From contig JASLGI010000165.1 in NCBI GenBank assembly GCA_030149685.1, positions 1-28,576 on the forward strand: a stretch of 28,576 nt of DNA, in the 5' to 3' direction. Below, piece by piece: positions 6,700-15,367 of this stretch. How positions within the stretch are numbered: the first letter of the stretch is position 1; each line of letters starts with the position of its first letter. The stretch comes from Bacillaceae bacterium. Lineage in GTDB: Bacteria > Bacillota > Bacilli > Bacillales_A > Planococcaceae. Position numbers and translations under genes: made by a program. The notes under the pieces were generated by a model that did no database searches, had not been told where the DNA came from, and saw only the letters and a list, made by a program, of their open reading frames with translations.

Positions 6700-6750
6700 A
6701 TAAGAAAACCATTCAGCTGCTTACTAGAAGCGAGAGACTGAATGGTTACA
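6700..6750 (-). terminator. Terminator of the rluA-type / ATP-grasp operon
   Basis: Minus strand AACCATTCAG (6747-6738) pairs with CTGAATGGTT (6716-6707), with a partly paired inner part, followed by TTCTTA. The T tract is short. Confidence 0.65.
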
Positions 6751-6756
6751 CTCTTC

Positions 6757-7980
6757 TTATGTCCAACGATTGTTTCGGTATTTGCGCACGTAGTTTACTT
6801 GACGTGCCATTAAATAAATCTTTCGTTTCAAGTGGCGATCGCGTGGATAAAAGAGTGGGTTTTCAAACTTTTTCTCACGTAATAATCGCTTCACTTCTTG
6901 CTTAATTTCTTCATTATCAACGAAATGTTTCAATACGTATTTCGGTACGACAGTAAATAAATGTTCTTCATTTAAATACGTTAATTCTTTTGGGCGATCA
7001 TAAATGACATCATCGACGATATATTTCGCCATATTGTGCCCACAACTTGTCGTATAGTAACTCGAGCGTCCTTGACGAATATTGACTTCAAATGCTTTTA
7101 CTTTACCATCGCGTGGATCATATTTTAAATCGAAGTTGGCAAACCCGACATAACCAACTGCTTCTAAAAAGTTTTTAAGCTTCGTCATTAACGCTTCATC
7201 GTAGCGTGTAATGAGCGCTGTATAGTTTCCAATAGCAGTAGGCGTATGTTCTTGTAAAACGACTTGTGCAAGTGTTACGAGCTCGCTATCGCCATGTTGG
7301 TTTACATAGACGACAGAGTCCCACATATACGTGTCGTCTCCAGGGATAAAATCTTGAATAATTAAATCGTCGTCATAGCCGCTTTCGCGAATTGTCGTAA
7401 TGACTTTATTTGCTTCCTCGTAGTCATTTACTTTATACACTTTTTGCATCCCTTCAAATGGATTTTTATAATATAACACACCATTTGACGGTTTAATAAT
7501 AACGGGGAACATCATTTCTTTATCGAAAGCTTCATCCGTTGCACATGAGTGGAAATGCGTCGTCGGTACATCGATTCCATGTTCTTCACAAAGCTCATAG
7601 AAGTTTTTCTTCACGAGCAATTGATTCATCAATGGTTCATCGATATAACTAAATACATAATTTTTACTTAATACTTCTTTATTTTCAATAATGAGGCGAA
7701 CGAATAAATCATTCGTTCCGATCAGTAATAATTGCTTCCCGTCTTGTCGATATTTTTTAGCAACTTCTTCTAATGCGGCGATAAATCCTTCTGTTTCACC
7801 AAGATTCGGATAAATTTCAATCGCTTTTGGAATGGAACTTAAACGAGTAAATGATAACATACCTCGTCCGACGAGAATCGGACGAATCTTATAATGCGCA
7901 TGAAAAGAAATGGCCATATTGTAGGCGTTCATGTCAGTTCCGACAATAATCGGAATAAATGGATAATCTTTTGGCATCAT
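6757..7980 (-). CDS. ATP-grasp carboxylate-amine ligase, D-aspartate-ligase-like
   Basis: A 407-residue ATP-grasp enzyme that resembles the Enterococcus faecium D-aspartate ligase (Asl), which attaches D-Asp to the lysine side chain of peptidoglycan precursors. Shared blocks are GTDMNAYNMA (14-23), the ATP-binding lysine in VIIKPSN (K163), QDFIPGDD (209-216), GFANFDLKYDPRDG (279-292) and FEVNIRQGRSS (297-307), where E298 and N300 should bind Mg2+ and R302 the phosphates. Length is close to that of Asl. No aspartate racemase lies in the window. Substrate is inferred from similarity only; another acidic amino acid is possible. It follows the RluA-type gene by 10 bases, with AAAGGAAG before the start, so the two form an operon. 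Confidence 0.82.
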   Translation of the reverse strand: MMPKDYPFIPIIVGTDMNAYNMAISFHAHYKIRPILVGRGMLSFTRLSSIPKAIEIYPNLGETEGFIAALEEVAKKYRQDGKQLLLIGTNDLFVRLIIENKEVLSKNYVFSYIDEPLMNQLLVKKNFYELCEEHGIDVPTTHFHSCATDEAFDKEMMFPVIIKPSNGVLYYKNPFEGMQKVYKVNDYEEANKVITTIRESGYDDDLIIQDFIPGDDTYMWDSVVYVNQHGDSELVTLAQVVLQEHTPTAIGNYTALITRYDEALMTKLKNFLEAVGYVGFANFDLKYDPRDGKVKAFEVNIRQGRSSYYTTSCGHNMAKYIVDDVIYDRPKELTYLNEEHLFTVVPKYVLKHFVDNEEIKQEVKRLLREKKFENPLFYPRDRHLKRKIYLMARQVNYVRKYRNNRWT

Positions 7981-7990
7981 TCAACTTCCT

Positions 7991-8680
7991 TTACTTATAG
8001 TCAACTGACGTCCAGTAAATCCACGGATCTTCTAACGGTGGATATGAACGAACAGTGATCGGTTCTTTTTTCGTTGGGTGAGGGAATGTAATTTCGGTCG
8101 ACCATAAGGCGATTTGTTGGCCGTGACGATTGACTTTCGCTCCGTACTTTTGATCGCCGTATAATGGATGACCAATCGCAGCAAATTGTACACGGATTTG
8201 ATGCGAGCGTCCTGTCTCAAGCGCGACACGAACGAGCGTTAAATTGTTTTTACGTCCTAACACTTCATAACGAAGTCTCGCTTCTTTCCCTCGTTTATCG
8301 TTCGGTTTTACTACGTGCACTTCATTACGCTTACGATCTTTCCATAACTTATGTTCTAGACGACCTTTATCTTGGTCCATCGTCCCACGAACGATCGCAT
8401 AATAGTGCCGCTTAATTGCTTGACGGCGTAAACTATCAGATAAACGACTAGCTGCTTTCGATGTTTTAGCAAAAATAATCGCGCCACCTACCGGACGATC
8501 TAATCGGTGAACGAGCGCTAAATAAACGTTCCCCGGTTTATTATATCGTTCTTTAATATCTAATTTTAAAACATTTAATAAATCTGTATCTTCACTACTA
8601 TCTTCTTGTACCGGCATATTACGTGGTTTCTCTACAACGAGTACGTGATTATCTTCGTATAAAATCTCTATTTCTATCAA
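7991..8680 (-). CDS. RluA-family pseudouridine synthase
   Basis: Converts uridine to pseudouridine in rRNA or tRNA. The 229 residues form the catalytic domain alone, without the N-terminal S4 domain of RluD. The active-site motif is HRLDRPVGG with the nucleophile D61; the uridine-pocket segment LETGRSHQIRVQFAAIGHPL and GDQKYG follow. The RNA target cannot be told from sequence; B. subtilis has several paralogues (RluD/YlyB, YhcT, YjbO). The start is TTG 8680 because GAAGGAG lies 7 bases upstream and the MIEIEILYEDN beginning fits the family. First gene of a two-gene operon with the ATP-grasp ligase. Confidence 0.93.
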   Translation of the reverse strand: MIEIEILYEDNHVLVVEKPRNMPVQEDSSEDTDLLNVLKLDIKERYNKPGNVYLALVHRLDRPVGGAIIFAKTSKAASRLSDSLRRQAIKRHYYAIVRGTMDQDKGRLEHKLWKDRKRNEVHVVKPNDKRGKEARLRYEVLGRKNNLTLVRVALETGRSHQIRVQFAAIGHPLYGDQKYGAKVNRHGQQIALWSTEITFPHPTKKEPITVRSYPPLEDPWIYWTSVDYK

Positions 8681-8773
8681 TGAAATACTCCTTCAATGTT
8701 CTTATTTACATAACGCAAAAGTGACGGAAAAGTTCTTCGAGGTGATGAGTAAATGCCCCCTTCTACTACTCGT

Positions 8774-8801
8774 ATCATAACGAATTTTTGCAAAAGTTGA
8801 A
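8774..8801 (-). promoter_or_regulatory. Probable promoter of the pseudouridine synthase operon
   Basis: Minus-strand TTCAAC (8801-8796) and TATGAT (8779-8774), 16-base spacer. It implies a leader of nearly 90 bases in which I see no strong structure. Confidence 0.45.
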
Positions 8802-8817
8802 AGGTCTATCCTCAAAC

Positions 8818-8851
8818 AGCGAAAACTCCTTCTGCTTTTTTGCAGAAGGAG
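8818..8851 (-). terminator. Terminator of the OatA-like gene
   Basis: CTCCTTCTGC (8826-8835) and GCAGAAGGAG (8842-8851) form a perfect 10-bp stem with a 6-base loop, followed on the minus strand by TTTTCGC. Confidence 0.82.
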
Positions 8852-8857
8852 CTTCTG

Positions 8858-10738
8858 TTATTCTTCAACTTGGCGAGCGACTCGTTCTTCCATCGCGCGA
8901 ACGATAATATCTGTATATGCTTTTGCTCCTGTAATATTTAAATGTGTCTTATCAGGCTCAAACCATTCAGGATGATCGGCACTGAGTGCATGCCAATCGA
9001 TAATTTCAACATTATCGTATAATGCCGCAACTTCTTTTAAATTAGCATTTACGTGATCTTGCCAACTATCGCGAATCCTCGTCGTAATGACATAAATATT
9101 CCGTTCATCCCCGAGTGTATTTAATGCTGTCTTTAATGTATTCGTATTAAAGTTTCCGTTCGACCCTAGTCCTAAAACGACATGCTGACCAAGTTGACCG
9201 GAGTTCGCTAACTCTTGAATGATTGGCGGAGCAGCCGCCATTTGTCGGCCAATTTTCACATTAGCAGATAATGCTGGGAATTGTTCGCGTAAATGATCAA
9301 CAGCAGCTAACATCACAGAATCTCCAATAATTGTTACTTGTTCTTGATGGAGTTGTTCGACTGCTAATTGTTTTCTTTGCTCTAACGATTCTTTCTCTTT
9401 TCTTAAACGCTCGGCTTCTTCTGCTAAGCGTCGCGCTTCTTCCTCTGCTGCTTTCTTCTCTTCCTCATCCGCTAATACTTGGATCGATTCGACTTTTTCT
9501 TCTTGTGTGACTTCAAATGCAGGTGCTGAAATAAAGCCGATTAATGCAATTGAAAACAGTGTTAAAAATGTCACGACTTTCATTGCGTGTTGAGCGATCA
9601 TGTCTGAAAAGCCCCACGTTTTATTCCGTACACGTTCCCACCATTTTTCAATGACACCATTTTTCACTGGTTCCTCTATGTAACGCCATGAAAGCTCTGC
9701 AATGACTGCGATTAAAATGAGCTGAACGACAACTGTCCAATCCCAAGTACCGTCATTATAATAACTTGAACCGACTAAAATAACGATCGGATAATGCCAT
9801 AAGTACATCGCATAAGAGCGTAAACCTGCCCAACGAAGCGGTTTAAAACTCATGAGCTTCGCTAACATACTTGCTGGATGTGCTAAAACAGCGAGTAAAA
9901 TGGCGACTAAAATAGAAAATAGAAACATACCGCCCGTATACATGAATTCACTAAATTGATCGGTGTAAAATACGATCGCTCCGATAATGATAAAGACGAC
10001 GACACCGACAGTATCTAAAAATATTTTTTGCGAGGCTCCTACTTTTTCCGACAATTTATTGCTCGGCCAAACGACAGCAAGTGCAGCACCGATCAATAAT
10101 GAAAATGCTCGCGTATCTGTACCGTAATAAACACGACTTGGATCTGCTCCTGGCTCGTATAAATATCCCATCCAAATCGTTGAAATTGCTGCAAACACAA
10201 GCATCGTCCAAAATAGAGCGACCCCGCGTTTTTTAAATAATAACATGAGTCCGATAATAATCATCGGCCATAAAATATAAAACTGCTCCTCAATCGCCAA
10301 CGACCAAAAGTGACCGACGAGTGATGGCGTTTCATAACTTGCAAAATACGAATGGTCTTTAATAATAAACCACCAGTTACTAAAGTAAAAAATAACAGAT
10401 AAAAAATCTTCTCTTAACGGTGCAAGTAATGCGCGATCAAATAAAGTAATCCAAACGAAAACGACGAGTAACATCGCATACATCGCTGGAAATAATCTTC
10501 GCACCCTTCGCCACCAAAAGCGTTTTAACTGTATTTTTCCTTTCGTTTCCCAATCTGTCAGTAAAATATTCGTAATTAAATACCCAGATAAAACGAAAAA
10601 GACGGTTACTCCTAACAGCCCCCCAGCCGCCCATGAAAAATTCATATGATAAAAAATCACTGCGAGCACTGCTAATCCTCGAAACCCGTCTAGCCCGGGC
10701 ATATAACGACGTTTATCTGTCGCTTTTTTCCCTTTCAC
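8858..10738 (-). CDS. OatA-like peptidoglycan O-acetyltransferase
   Basis: A 626-residue two-part membrane protein of the OatA type, which O-acetylates MurNAc and confers lysozyme resistance. Residues 12-410 are an acyltransferase-3 domain with about ten or eleven membrane segments, including the conserved YH (H31) and FWSLAIEEQFYILWP (144-158). A charged coiled-coil linker, rich in EEEKKAAEEEARRLAEE, spans about 413-467. The C-terminal extracellular SGNH hydrolase domain has GDSVM with S474, GLGSNG (523-528) and DKTHLN with D596 and H599, the full catalytic triad. The start is GTG 10738 with GGTGAT upstream, a weak ribosome site. Other acyltransferase-3/SGNH proteins modify other polymers, so peptidoglycan as target is inferred. 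Single gene, divergent from csbD. Confidence 0.85.
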   Translation of the reverse strand: MKGKKATDKRRYMPGLDGFRGLAVLAVIFYHMNFSWAAGGLLGVTVFFVLSGYLITNILLTDWETKGKIQLKRFWWRRVRRLFPAMYAMLLVVFVWITLFDRALLAPLREDFLSVIFYFSNWWFIIKDHSYFASYETPSLVGHFWSLAIEEQFYILWPMIIIGLMLLFKKRGVALFWTMLVFAAISTIWMGYLYEPGADPSRVYYGTDTRAFSLLIGAALAVVWPSNKLSEKVGASQKIFLDTVGVVVFIIIGAIVFYTDQFSEFMYTGGMFLFSILVAILLAVLAHPASMLAKLMSFKPLRWAGLRSYAMYLWHYPIVILVGSSYYNDGTWDWTVVVQLILIAVIAELSWRYIEEPVKNGVIEKWWERVRNKTWGFSDMIAQHAMKVVTFLTLFSIALIGFISAPAFEVTQEEKVESIQVLADEEEKKAAEEEARRLAEEAERLRKEKESLEQRKQLAVEQLHQEQVTIIGDSVMLAAVDHLREQFPALSANVKIGRQMAAAPPIIQELANSGQLGQHVVLGLGSNGNFNTNTLKTALNTLGDERNIYVITTRIRDSWQDHVNANLKEVAALYDNVEIIDWHALSADHPEWFEPDKTHLNITGAKAYTDIIVRAMEERVARQVEE

Positions 10739-10858
10739 GCTATCACCATTTCTTTATTTTCGTTTACAAAACTGCCTTTTTTTACAGGCTATTATTCGTT
10801 AGACGTCGTAACTTTTTAATTAGTTTGTTTAATTTTTTATTCTTTTTTAAAAAACTAG

Positions 10859-10883
10859 GTTTTATCACCTAATTTGCGGGTAG
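10859..10883 (+). promoter_or_regulatory. Sigma-B-like promoter of the csbD-like gene
   Basis: GTTTTA (10859-10864) and GGGTAG (10878-10883) are separated by 13 bases, close to the general-stress consensus GTTTAA / GGGTAT. CsbD is a known sigma-B target in B. subtilis, which supports the reading. Confidence 0.65.
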
Positions 10884-10921
10884 TTATGTATTAGTTCAAT
10901 AAAATATAGGAGGTTTTTAAT

Positions 10922-11242
10922 ATGTCAACAAAAGACGAAATTAAAGGCACAGCAAATGAAGTAAAAGGAAACGTAAAAGAAAAAGCAGGTGAAGTAACAG
11001 GTAATAAAGAAACAGAATTAAAAGGAAAAGCGGACCAAGCAAAAGGGAAAACAGAAAAAGCATTCGGCGATGTGAAAGATAAAGTAGAACATGCTGCACA
11101 CGACGCAAAAGAAAAAACAGAACATTTCGCAGACGATGTGAAACATAAAGCTGAAGATGTAGCTGAAAAAACGAAAGAAGCCGCTCAAGATGCAAAAGAG
11201 AAAGTAAAAGGCTTCTTCAGTAAAGAGAAAAAAGAAAATTAA
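10922..11242 (+). CDS. csbD: CsbD-family stress protein with LEA-like tail
   Basis: A 106-residue, very hydrophilic, lysine- and glutamate-rich protein. Residues 1-50 carry the CsbD pattern (DEIKGTANEVKGNVKEKAGE, then ELKGKADQAKGK). Residues 50-100 are repeated units of the type DVKDKVEHAAHDAKEKTEHF and AEDVAEKTKEAAQDAKEKVK, near-11-residue amphipathic repeats like group 3 LEA proteins. B. subtilis CsbD is about 60 residues, so this one is extended by the tail. Its molecular role is not known; a protective role in desiccation or general stress is inferred from the composition and the sigma-B-like promoter. ATAGGAGG precedes the ATG. Single gene with its own terminator. Confidence 0.88.
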   Translation: MSTKDEIKGTANEVKGNVKEKAGEVTGNKETELKGKADQAKGKTEKAFGDVKDKVEHAAHDAKEKTEHFADDVKHKAEDVAEKTKEAAQDAKEKVKGFFSKEKKEN

Positions 11243-11250
11243 TCATTTGA

Positions 11251-11285
11251 AAAAAGTTTAAGTCTTACTTAAACTTTTTTCTTTT
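11251..11285 (+). terminator. Terminator of the csbD-like gene
   Basis: AAAAAGTTTAAG (11251-11262) pairs with CTTAAACTTTTT (11268-11279) over a 5-base loop, followed by more T. Confidence 0.85.
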
Positions 11286-11339
11286 TCTACTTTTATGAAT
11301 TATGAGGCCTTTTCTCTTTAGCGATCTTTCGGTCAGGGA

Positions 11340-11366
11340 AAACGTTTTTCAAAACTACTGAAAAAC
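11340..11366 (-). terminator. Probable weak terminator after rlmCD
   Basis: GTTTTTCA (11344-11351) and TGAAAAAC (11359-11366) form an 8-bp stem directly after the rlmCD stop, followed on the minus strand by GTTTTCC. Confidence 0.5.
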
Positions 11367-11367
11367 A

Positions 11368-12738
11368 TTATTTTTCTACTTTAGACAATAATGCGACAGA
11401 TTCGATATGCATCGTATGCCCAAACATATCCACAGGCTGTACTTTTTCTAACACATACCCTCCATCAACAAGCATACGAACATCGCGAGCTAATGTCGCA
11501 GGGTTACAAGACACGTAGACGACTTTTTTCGGTTCATGGGTAATAATTGTTTCAAGCAGTGTCGCATCGCACCCTTTACGTGGTGGATCGACGACGAAAA
11601 CGTCTGCCTCGACTCCTTCCTCATACCAACGAGGAACGACTTCTTCTGCTTTCCCTACTTCAAATGTTGCATTGTCCATTTCATTTAAGCGAGCATTGAT
11701 ACGAGCATCTTCAATCGCTTGTTTTACAATTTCTACGCCGTATACGTGACGTGCACGTTGGGCTAAAAAGAGCGAAATTGTTCCTATTCCACAATAAGCA
11801 TCGATGACTACTTCTTCTCCTGTTAAATCTGCAGCTTTCAATGCTTCTTCGTACAACACTTCCATTTGTCCTGCGTTAATTTGATAAAATGAACGGTCAG
11901 AAATTTGGAACTTTACATCTCCGATTGTGTCGTAAATGTAAGGCTTTCCGTACAATGTACGCGACTCATTTCCGAAAATCACATTCGTTTTTTGATGGTT
12001 AATATTTTGAACGATTGATGTCACGTTCGGTTCTGTTGCTAAAATCGTCTCAATTAAACGATCTTTTGCAGGTAATTTTTCTCCATTCGTAATCAATACG
12101 ACCATGACTTCCCCTGTATTCATTCCTTTACGTACAATTACATGACGCAGTACGCCGCGGTGCTTTCTTTCATCGTATAAAGGAATGTGTAATGTTGGTA
12201 ACTGTTCCGTAATTGCTTGAAGTAAACGATCAGCTTCATCTGTTTGAATCAGACACGTTTCTGTCGGAACAATATCATGTGTTCGAGGCTTAAAAAATCC
12301 CCATGCCGGTCGTCCATTAACATACTGTAATGGTACTTGCGACTTATTTCGATAACGCCATGGCTCTTTCATCCCTAGAACGGGAAGTACGTCAATATCT
12401 GAAAAACGGCCGATCCGTTGAAAAGCATTTTGAACAATTTCTCGCTTTTCTTTTAACTGTCCTTCATATGTTAAATGTTGTAATTGACACCCTCCGCACT
12501 CATCGTACACAGCACAAGGTGCTTCTTGTCTTTCTGATGAAGCGACTTGAATTTCTTCTAGTGTTGCAAAACCATATCGCTTCAATGTTTTTGTTACCTT
12601 TACTTTCACACGTTCTCCGCGTAAAGCTCCTTGAACGAATAAAGGATAATCATCTATTTTCATTACGCCGGCACCGCTAGATGTTAAATCTTCTACAATA
12701 CCTTCGTATACTTCATTTTTTTTAACCGTATTACTCAA
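11368..12738 (-). CDS. rlmCD: 23S rRNA (uracil-C5)-methyltransferase, RlmCD type
   Basis: SAM-dependent methylation of uracil C5 in 23S rRNA (U747 and U1939 in B. subtilis RlmCD). An N-terminal TRAM RNA-binding domain covers about 6-62. The four Fe-S cysteines are C75, C81, C84 (CAVYDECGGCQ) and C162. The SAM fold has VIDAYCGIGTISLFLA, then VVDPPRKG; the nucleophile is C411 in VSCNP and the general base E446 in HIES. The start is TTG 12738, as AGAGGAGG lies 8 bases upstream; an in-frame TTG at 12771 has no site. The protein is 456 residues. Last gene of the conserved block, placed after dgkB as in B. subtilis (yefA). Confidence 0.93.
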   Translation of the reverse strand: MSNTVKKNEVYEGIVEDLTSSGAGVMKIDDYPLFVQGALRGERVKVKVTKTLKRYGFATLEEIQVASSERQEAPCAVYDECGGCQLQHLTYEGQLKEKREIVQNAFQRIGRFSDIDVLPVLGMKEPWRYRNKSQVPLQYVNGRPAWGFFKPRTHDIVPTETCLIQTDEADRLLQAITEQLPTLHIPLYDERKHRGVLRHVIVRKGMNTGEVMVVLITNGEKLPAKDRLIETILATEPNVTSIVQNINHQKTNVIFGNESRTLYGKPYIYDTIGDVKFQISDRSFYQINAGQMEVLYEEALKAADLTGEEVVIDAYCGIGTISLFLAQRARHVYGVEIVKQAIEDARINARLNEMDNATFEVGKAEEVVPRWYEEGVEADVFVVDPPRKGCDATLLETIITHEPKKVVYVSCNPATLARDVRMLVDGGYVLEKVQPVDMFGHTMHIESVALLSKVEK

Positions 12739-12843
12739 CGGGTGTTCCTCCTCTAAATGCGTACTTATCAATTGTTGACAAGTAGTACTAGTTTACCATA
12801 AAGTTCCCAATCAACCTATCTGTTTTTTCCATAATGAGGGTTT

Positions 12844-13758
12844 TTAATCCTCATCAGAGGAAAACATTTCTCTCGGGACGAAAAATTCAATATGTTGATG
12901 CAAATTACGGAAGGTTGTTGGTACTTTTCCTCCATATTCTCCATCTAAATTCAATAATACTTGATCATGTGATGTTACTTTTACTTCTCTCGCTTTCGTA
13001 TGGAAAACGAGTGGATCGTCTAAATGTTCTCCGCGTACAGCGAGTGTAGCTAAACGAATAAAATCAGCAATATTACATTTTTTTAAAGCCATTAAAGTGA
13101 AATATCCATCATCAAGTTCAGCATCTGGTGAAATTTTTTCAAATCCTCCGACAGAATTCGTTAAAGCGAGTAAAAACAGCATCGCCTCTTCTTCATACAC
13201 TTTTCCATCGTATTCGATACGTAAATGACTCGCATGAATAGAAGGCAACATTTCAATTCCTTTTAAATAATAGGCAAGTTGACCGAGCATCGTTTTTAGC
13301 TTAATCGGCACGTCATATGTAAGCTCTGTTAAATGACCGCCGCCTGCGATATTGATAAAATATTCATCTTCACCTTTTTGACCAACATCAATCGCCTTCG
13401 TATACCCATTTGCTATAATTTGTGCAGCTTCTAAAATATCACGTGAAATGTGTAACGCTCTTGAAAAATCATTCGTCGTTCCCGTCGGAATGAGCCCTAC
13501 TTTCGGACGTTTGTCAAACGGTGCAATACCAGTAATTACTTCTTTCAACGTACCGTCTCCACCTGCTGCAACGATTACATCAAATCCTCGTTCAACCGCT
13601 TCTTTCGCTGCGCTAGTCGCATCGTTTTCACCTTTTGTTGCATGAGCGGATGCTTCATAGCCTGCGCCTTCTAAAATATCTAATACATCTGGCAAATTCT
13701 TTTTAATTAATTCTCGTCCAGATGTTGGATTGTAAATGACTCTCGCTCGTTTTTGCAT
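12844..13758 (-). CDS. dgkB: Diacylglycerol kinase
   Basis: Phosphorylates diacylglycerol to phosphatidic acid, recycling the lipid released in lipoteichoic acid synthesis. The 304 residues begin ARVIYNPTSG and contain the nucleotide loop AAGGDGT (GGDGT 66-70), then GLIPTGTTNDFSRAL, and a C-terminal beta-rich domain with LDGEYGG, all usual for the DgkB/YerQ lipid kinases. The start is ATG 13758 with GAGGGGAA upstream; an in-frame start at 13791 lacks a site. It is separated from gatB by a terminator and from rlmCD by about 100 bases, so it is probably its own unit; a long inverted repeat lies in its upstream region. Confidence 0.93.
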   Translation of the reverse strand: MQKRARVIYNPTSGRELIKKNLPDVLDILEGAGYEASAHATKGENDATSAAKEAVERGFDVIVAAGGDGTLKEVITGIAPFDKRPKVGLIPTGTTNDFSRALHISRDILEAAQIIANGYTKAIDVGQKGEDEYFINIAGGGHLTELTYDVPIKLKTMLGQLAYYLKGIEMLPSIHASHLRIEYDGKVYEEEAMLFLLALTNSVGGFEKISPDAELDDGYFTLMALKKCNIADFIRLATLAVRGEHLDDPLVFHTKAREVKVTSHDQVLLNLDGEYGGKVPTTFRNLHQHIEFFVPREMFSSDED

Positions 13759-13827
13759 AACGATTCCCCTCACTACTATTATTTCATTCATTAGTTGTTA
13801 GACGTTTCATCAAGCAACTAGTTCCTT

Positions 13828-13879
13828 ACATTTTTTCAACGAAATGAATGACCGCTACTTCCCTTCGTTGAAACAATGT
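13828..13879. repeat. 16-bp near-perfect inverted repeat upstream of dgkB
   Basis: ACATTTTTTCAACGAA (13828-13843) and TTCGTTGAAACAATGT (13864-13879) match at 15 of 16 pairs over a 20-base spacer. It lies between the gatB terminator and the dgkB start. It may be a leader hairpin of dgkB or a protein site. Confidence 0.6.
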
Positions 13880-13884
13880 ACATG

Positions 13885-13923
13885 AAAGAAAATGCCTCGT
13901 GATCCTTAGATACGAGGCATTTC
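13885..13923 (-). terminator. Terminator of the gatCAB operon
   Basis: AATGCCTCGT (13891-13900) pairs with ACGAGGCATT (13912-13921), followed on the minus strand by TTCTTTC. Confidence 0.8.
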
Positions 13924-13939
13924 TTTGAATGAAAACGAC

Positions 13940-15367
13940 TTAACGTTTCTCGATTTCTTCTTTTAATAATTTATTCACAAGTGGTGGGTTCGCTTGTCCA
14001 CGCGTTGCTTTCATAATTTGTCCTACTAAGAAACCGAGAGCACGACCTTTTCCTTCTTTAAAGTCAATGATTGACTGTTCGTTCGCGTCTAACACTTCTG
14101 TTACGTATGGAAGAAGTGTTTCTGGATCTGAAATTTGTACCCAACCTTTTTCTTTTACGATCTCTTTCGGATCGCCACCGTGTTGAGTTAATTCATTGAA
14201 GACACGTTTTGCAATTTTTGAAGAGATCGTTCCATCTTCAATAATTTCAATGAGTCCTGCAAGGTTATCTGGTGTAAGTGGCGTGTCATGGAGCTCTACT
14301 TGTTCTTTGTTTAAGTAAGCAGACACATCTCCCATTAACCAGTTCGATGCAAGCTTCGGATCTGCTCCTTTAGCTACTGTTTCTTCAAAGAAGTCCGACA
14401 TTTCTTTCGTTAATGTTAACACCATCGCATCATACGGTGGTAATCCCCACTCGTTGATGTAACGCTCACGACGAGCGTCTGGTAACTCTGGAATTTCTGA
14501 TTTTACGCGTTCGATCCATGCTTCATCGATATGAATTTCAGCTAAGTCTGGATCATTGATGAAACGGTAATCATCTGAACTTCCTTTTTCACGCATAAGG
14601 ATTGTTTCGCCTGTAGTTTCATCAAAACGACGTGTTTCTGACTTCACTTCTCCTCCAGCAAGAACAACAGCTTTTTGACGTTTCACTTCACTTTCAATTC
14701 CGCGACGTACGAAGTTGAATGAGTTTAAGTTTTTCAATTCTGTTTTCATATTGAATGTCTCTTGACCGTATGGACGGATAGAAATATTCGCATCACAACG
14801 AAGTGATCCTTCTTCCATACGTACGTCAGATACACCAGTATATTGAATGATCGCTTTTAATTTTTCTAAAAACGCATACGCTTCATCCGCTGAACGAATA
14901 TCTGCTTCTGTTACGATTTCAATTAACGGTGTTCCTTGGCGGTTTAAGTCAACGAGTGAATAATCGTCAAAGTGTGTAAGTTTTCCTGCATCTTCTTCTA
15001 AATGAATATGGTGAAGACGAATGCGATGCGGTTTACCATCTACTTCAATATCTACATGTCCACCGATTCCGATTGGGCGCTCATCTTGTGTAATTTGATA
15101 AGCTTTCGGGTTATCTGGATAGAAATAATGTTTACGGTCGAAATGTTGTTCACGCGCGACTTCACAGTTTAAAGCGAGTGCTGCTTTCATTCCGTACTCG
15201 ATCGCTTGCTTATTTAATACTGGTAACACACCTGGATAAGCTAAATCTGTAATATGAATGTTGTTGTTCGGATCGTCCCCAAACGCTGCTGGCGCGGGTG
15301 AGAAGATTTTCGTATCTGTTTTTAATTCTACGTGAATCTCTAAACCGACAATTGTTTCAAAGTTCAT
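13940..15367 (-). CDS. gatB: Asp-tRNA(Asn)/Glu-tRNA(Gln) amidotransferase subunit B
   Basis: Kinase and tRNA-binding subunit of GatCAB, which phosphorylates the mischarged Glu-tRNA(Gln) (or Asp-tRNA(Asn)) before amidation. The 475 residues start [15 protein letters not shown], keep the cradle-domain blocks [31 protein letters not shown] and [17 protein letters not shown], and end with the helical and YqeY-like tail ([20 protein letters not shown]) that contacts the tRNA. ATG 15367 overlaps the gatA stop as ATGA, so translation is coupled; a longer frame reaching back to 15514 lies inside gatA and is not used. Its presence implies that Gln-tRNA is made by the indirect route here. Confidence 0.97.
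   Translation of the reverse strand: MNFETIVGLEIHVELKTDTKIFSPAPAAFGDDPNNNIHITDLAYPGVLPVLNKQAIEYGMKAALALNCEVAREQHFDRKHYFYPDNPKAYQITQDERPIGIGGHVDIEVDGKPHRIRLHHIHLEEDAGKLTHFDDYSLVDLNRQGTPLIEIVTEADIRSADEAYAFLEKLKAIIQYTGVSDVRMEEGSLRCDANISIRPYGQETFNMKTELKNLNSFNFVRRGIESEVKRQKAVVLAGGEVKSETRRFDETTGETILMREKGSSDDYRFINDPDLAEIHIDEAWIERVKSEIPELPDARRERYINEWGLPPYDAMVLTLTKEMSDFFEETVAKGADPKLASNWLMGDVSAYLNKEQVELHDTPLTPDNLAGLIEIIEDGTISSKIAKRVFNELTQHGGDPKEIVKEKGWVQISDPETLLPYVTEVLDANEQSIIDFKEGKGRALGFLVGQIMKATRGQANPPLVNKLLKEEIEKR

Noticed and set aside
10941..11195. Leu-rich antisense frame over the csbD-like gene
   Set aside because: It is the complement of a Lys/Glu-rich coding sequence; such complements are automatically Leu/Phe-rich. 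It has no ribosome site.
12775..12803. Plus-strand TTGACA with a poor -10 (ATAAAG) at 17 bases
   Set aside because: No plus-strand gene or leader follows; it overlaps the rlmCD upstream region and looks like chance.
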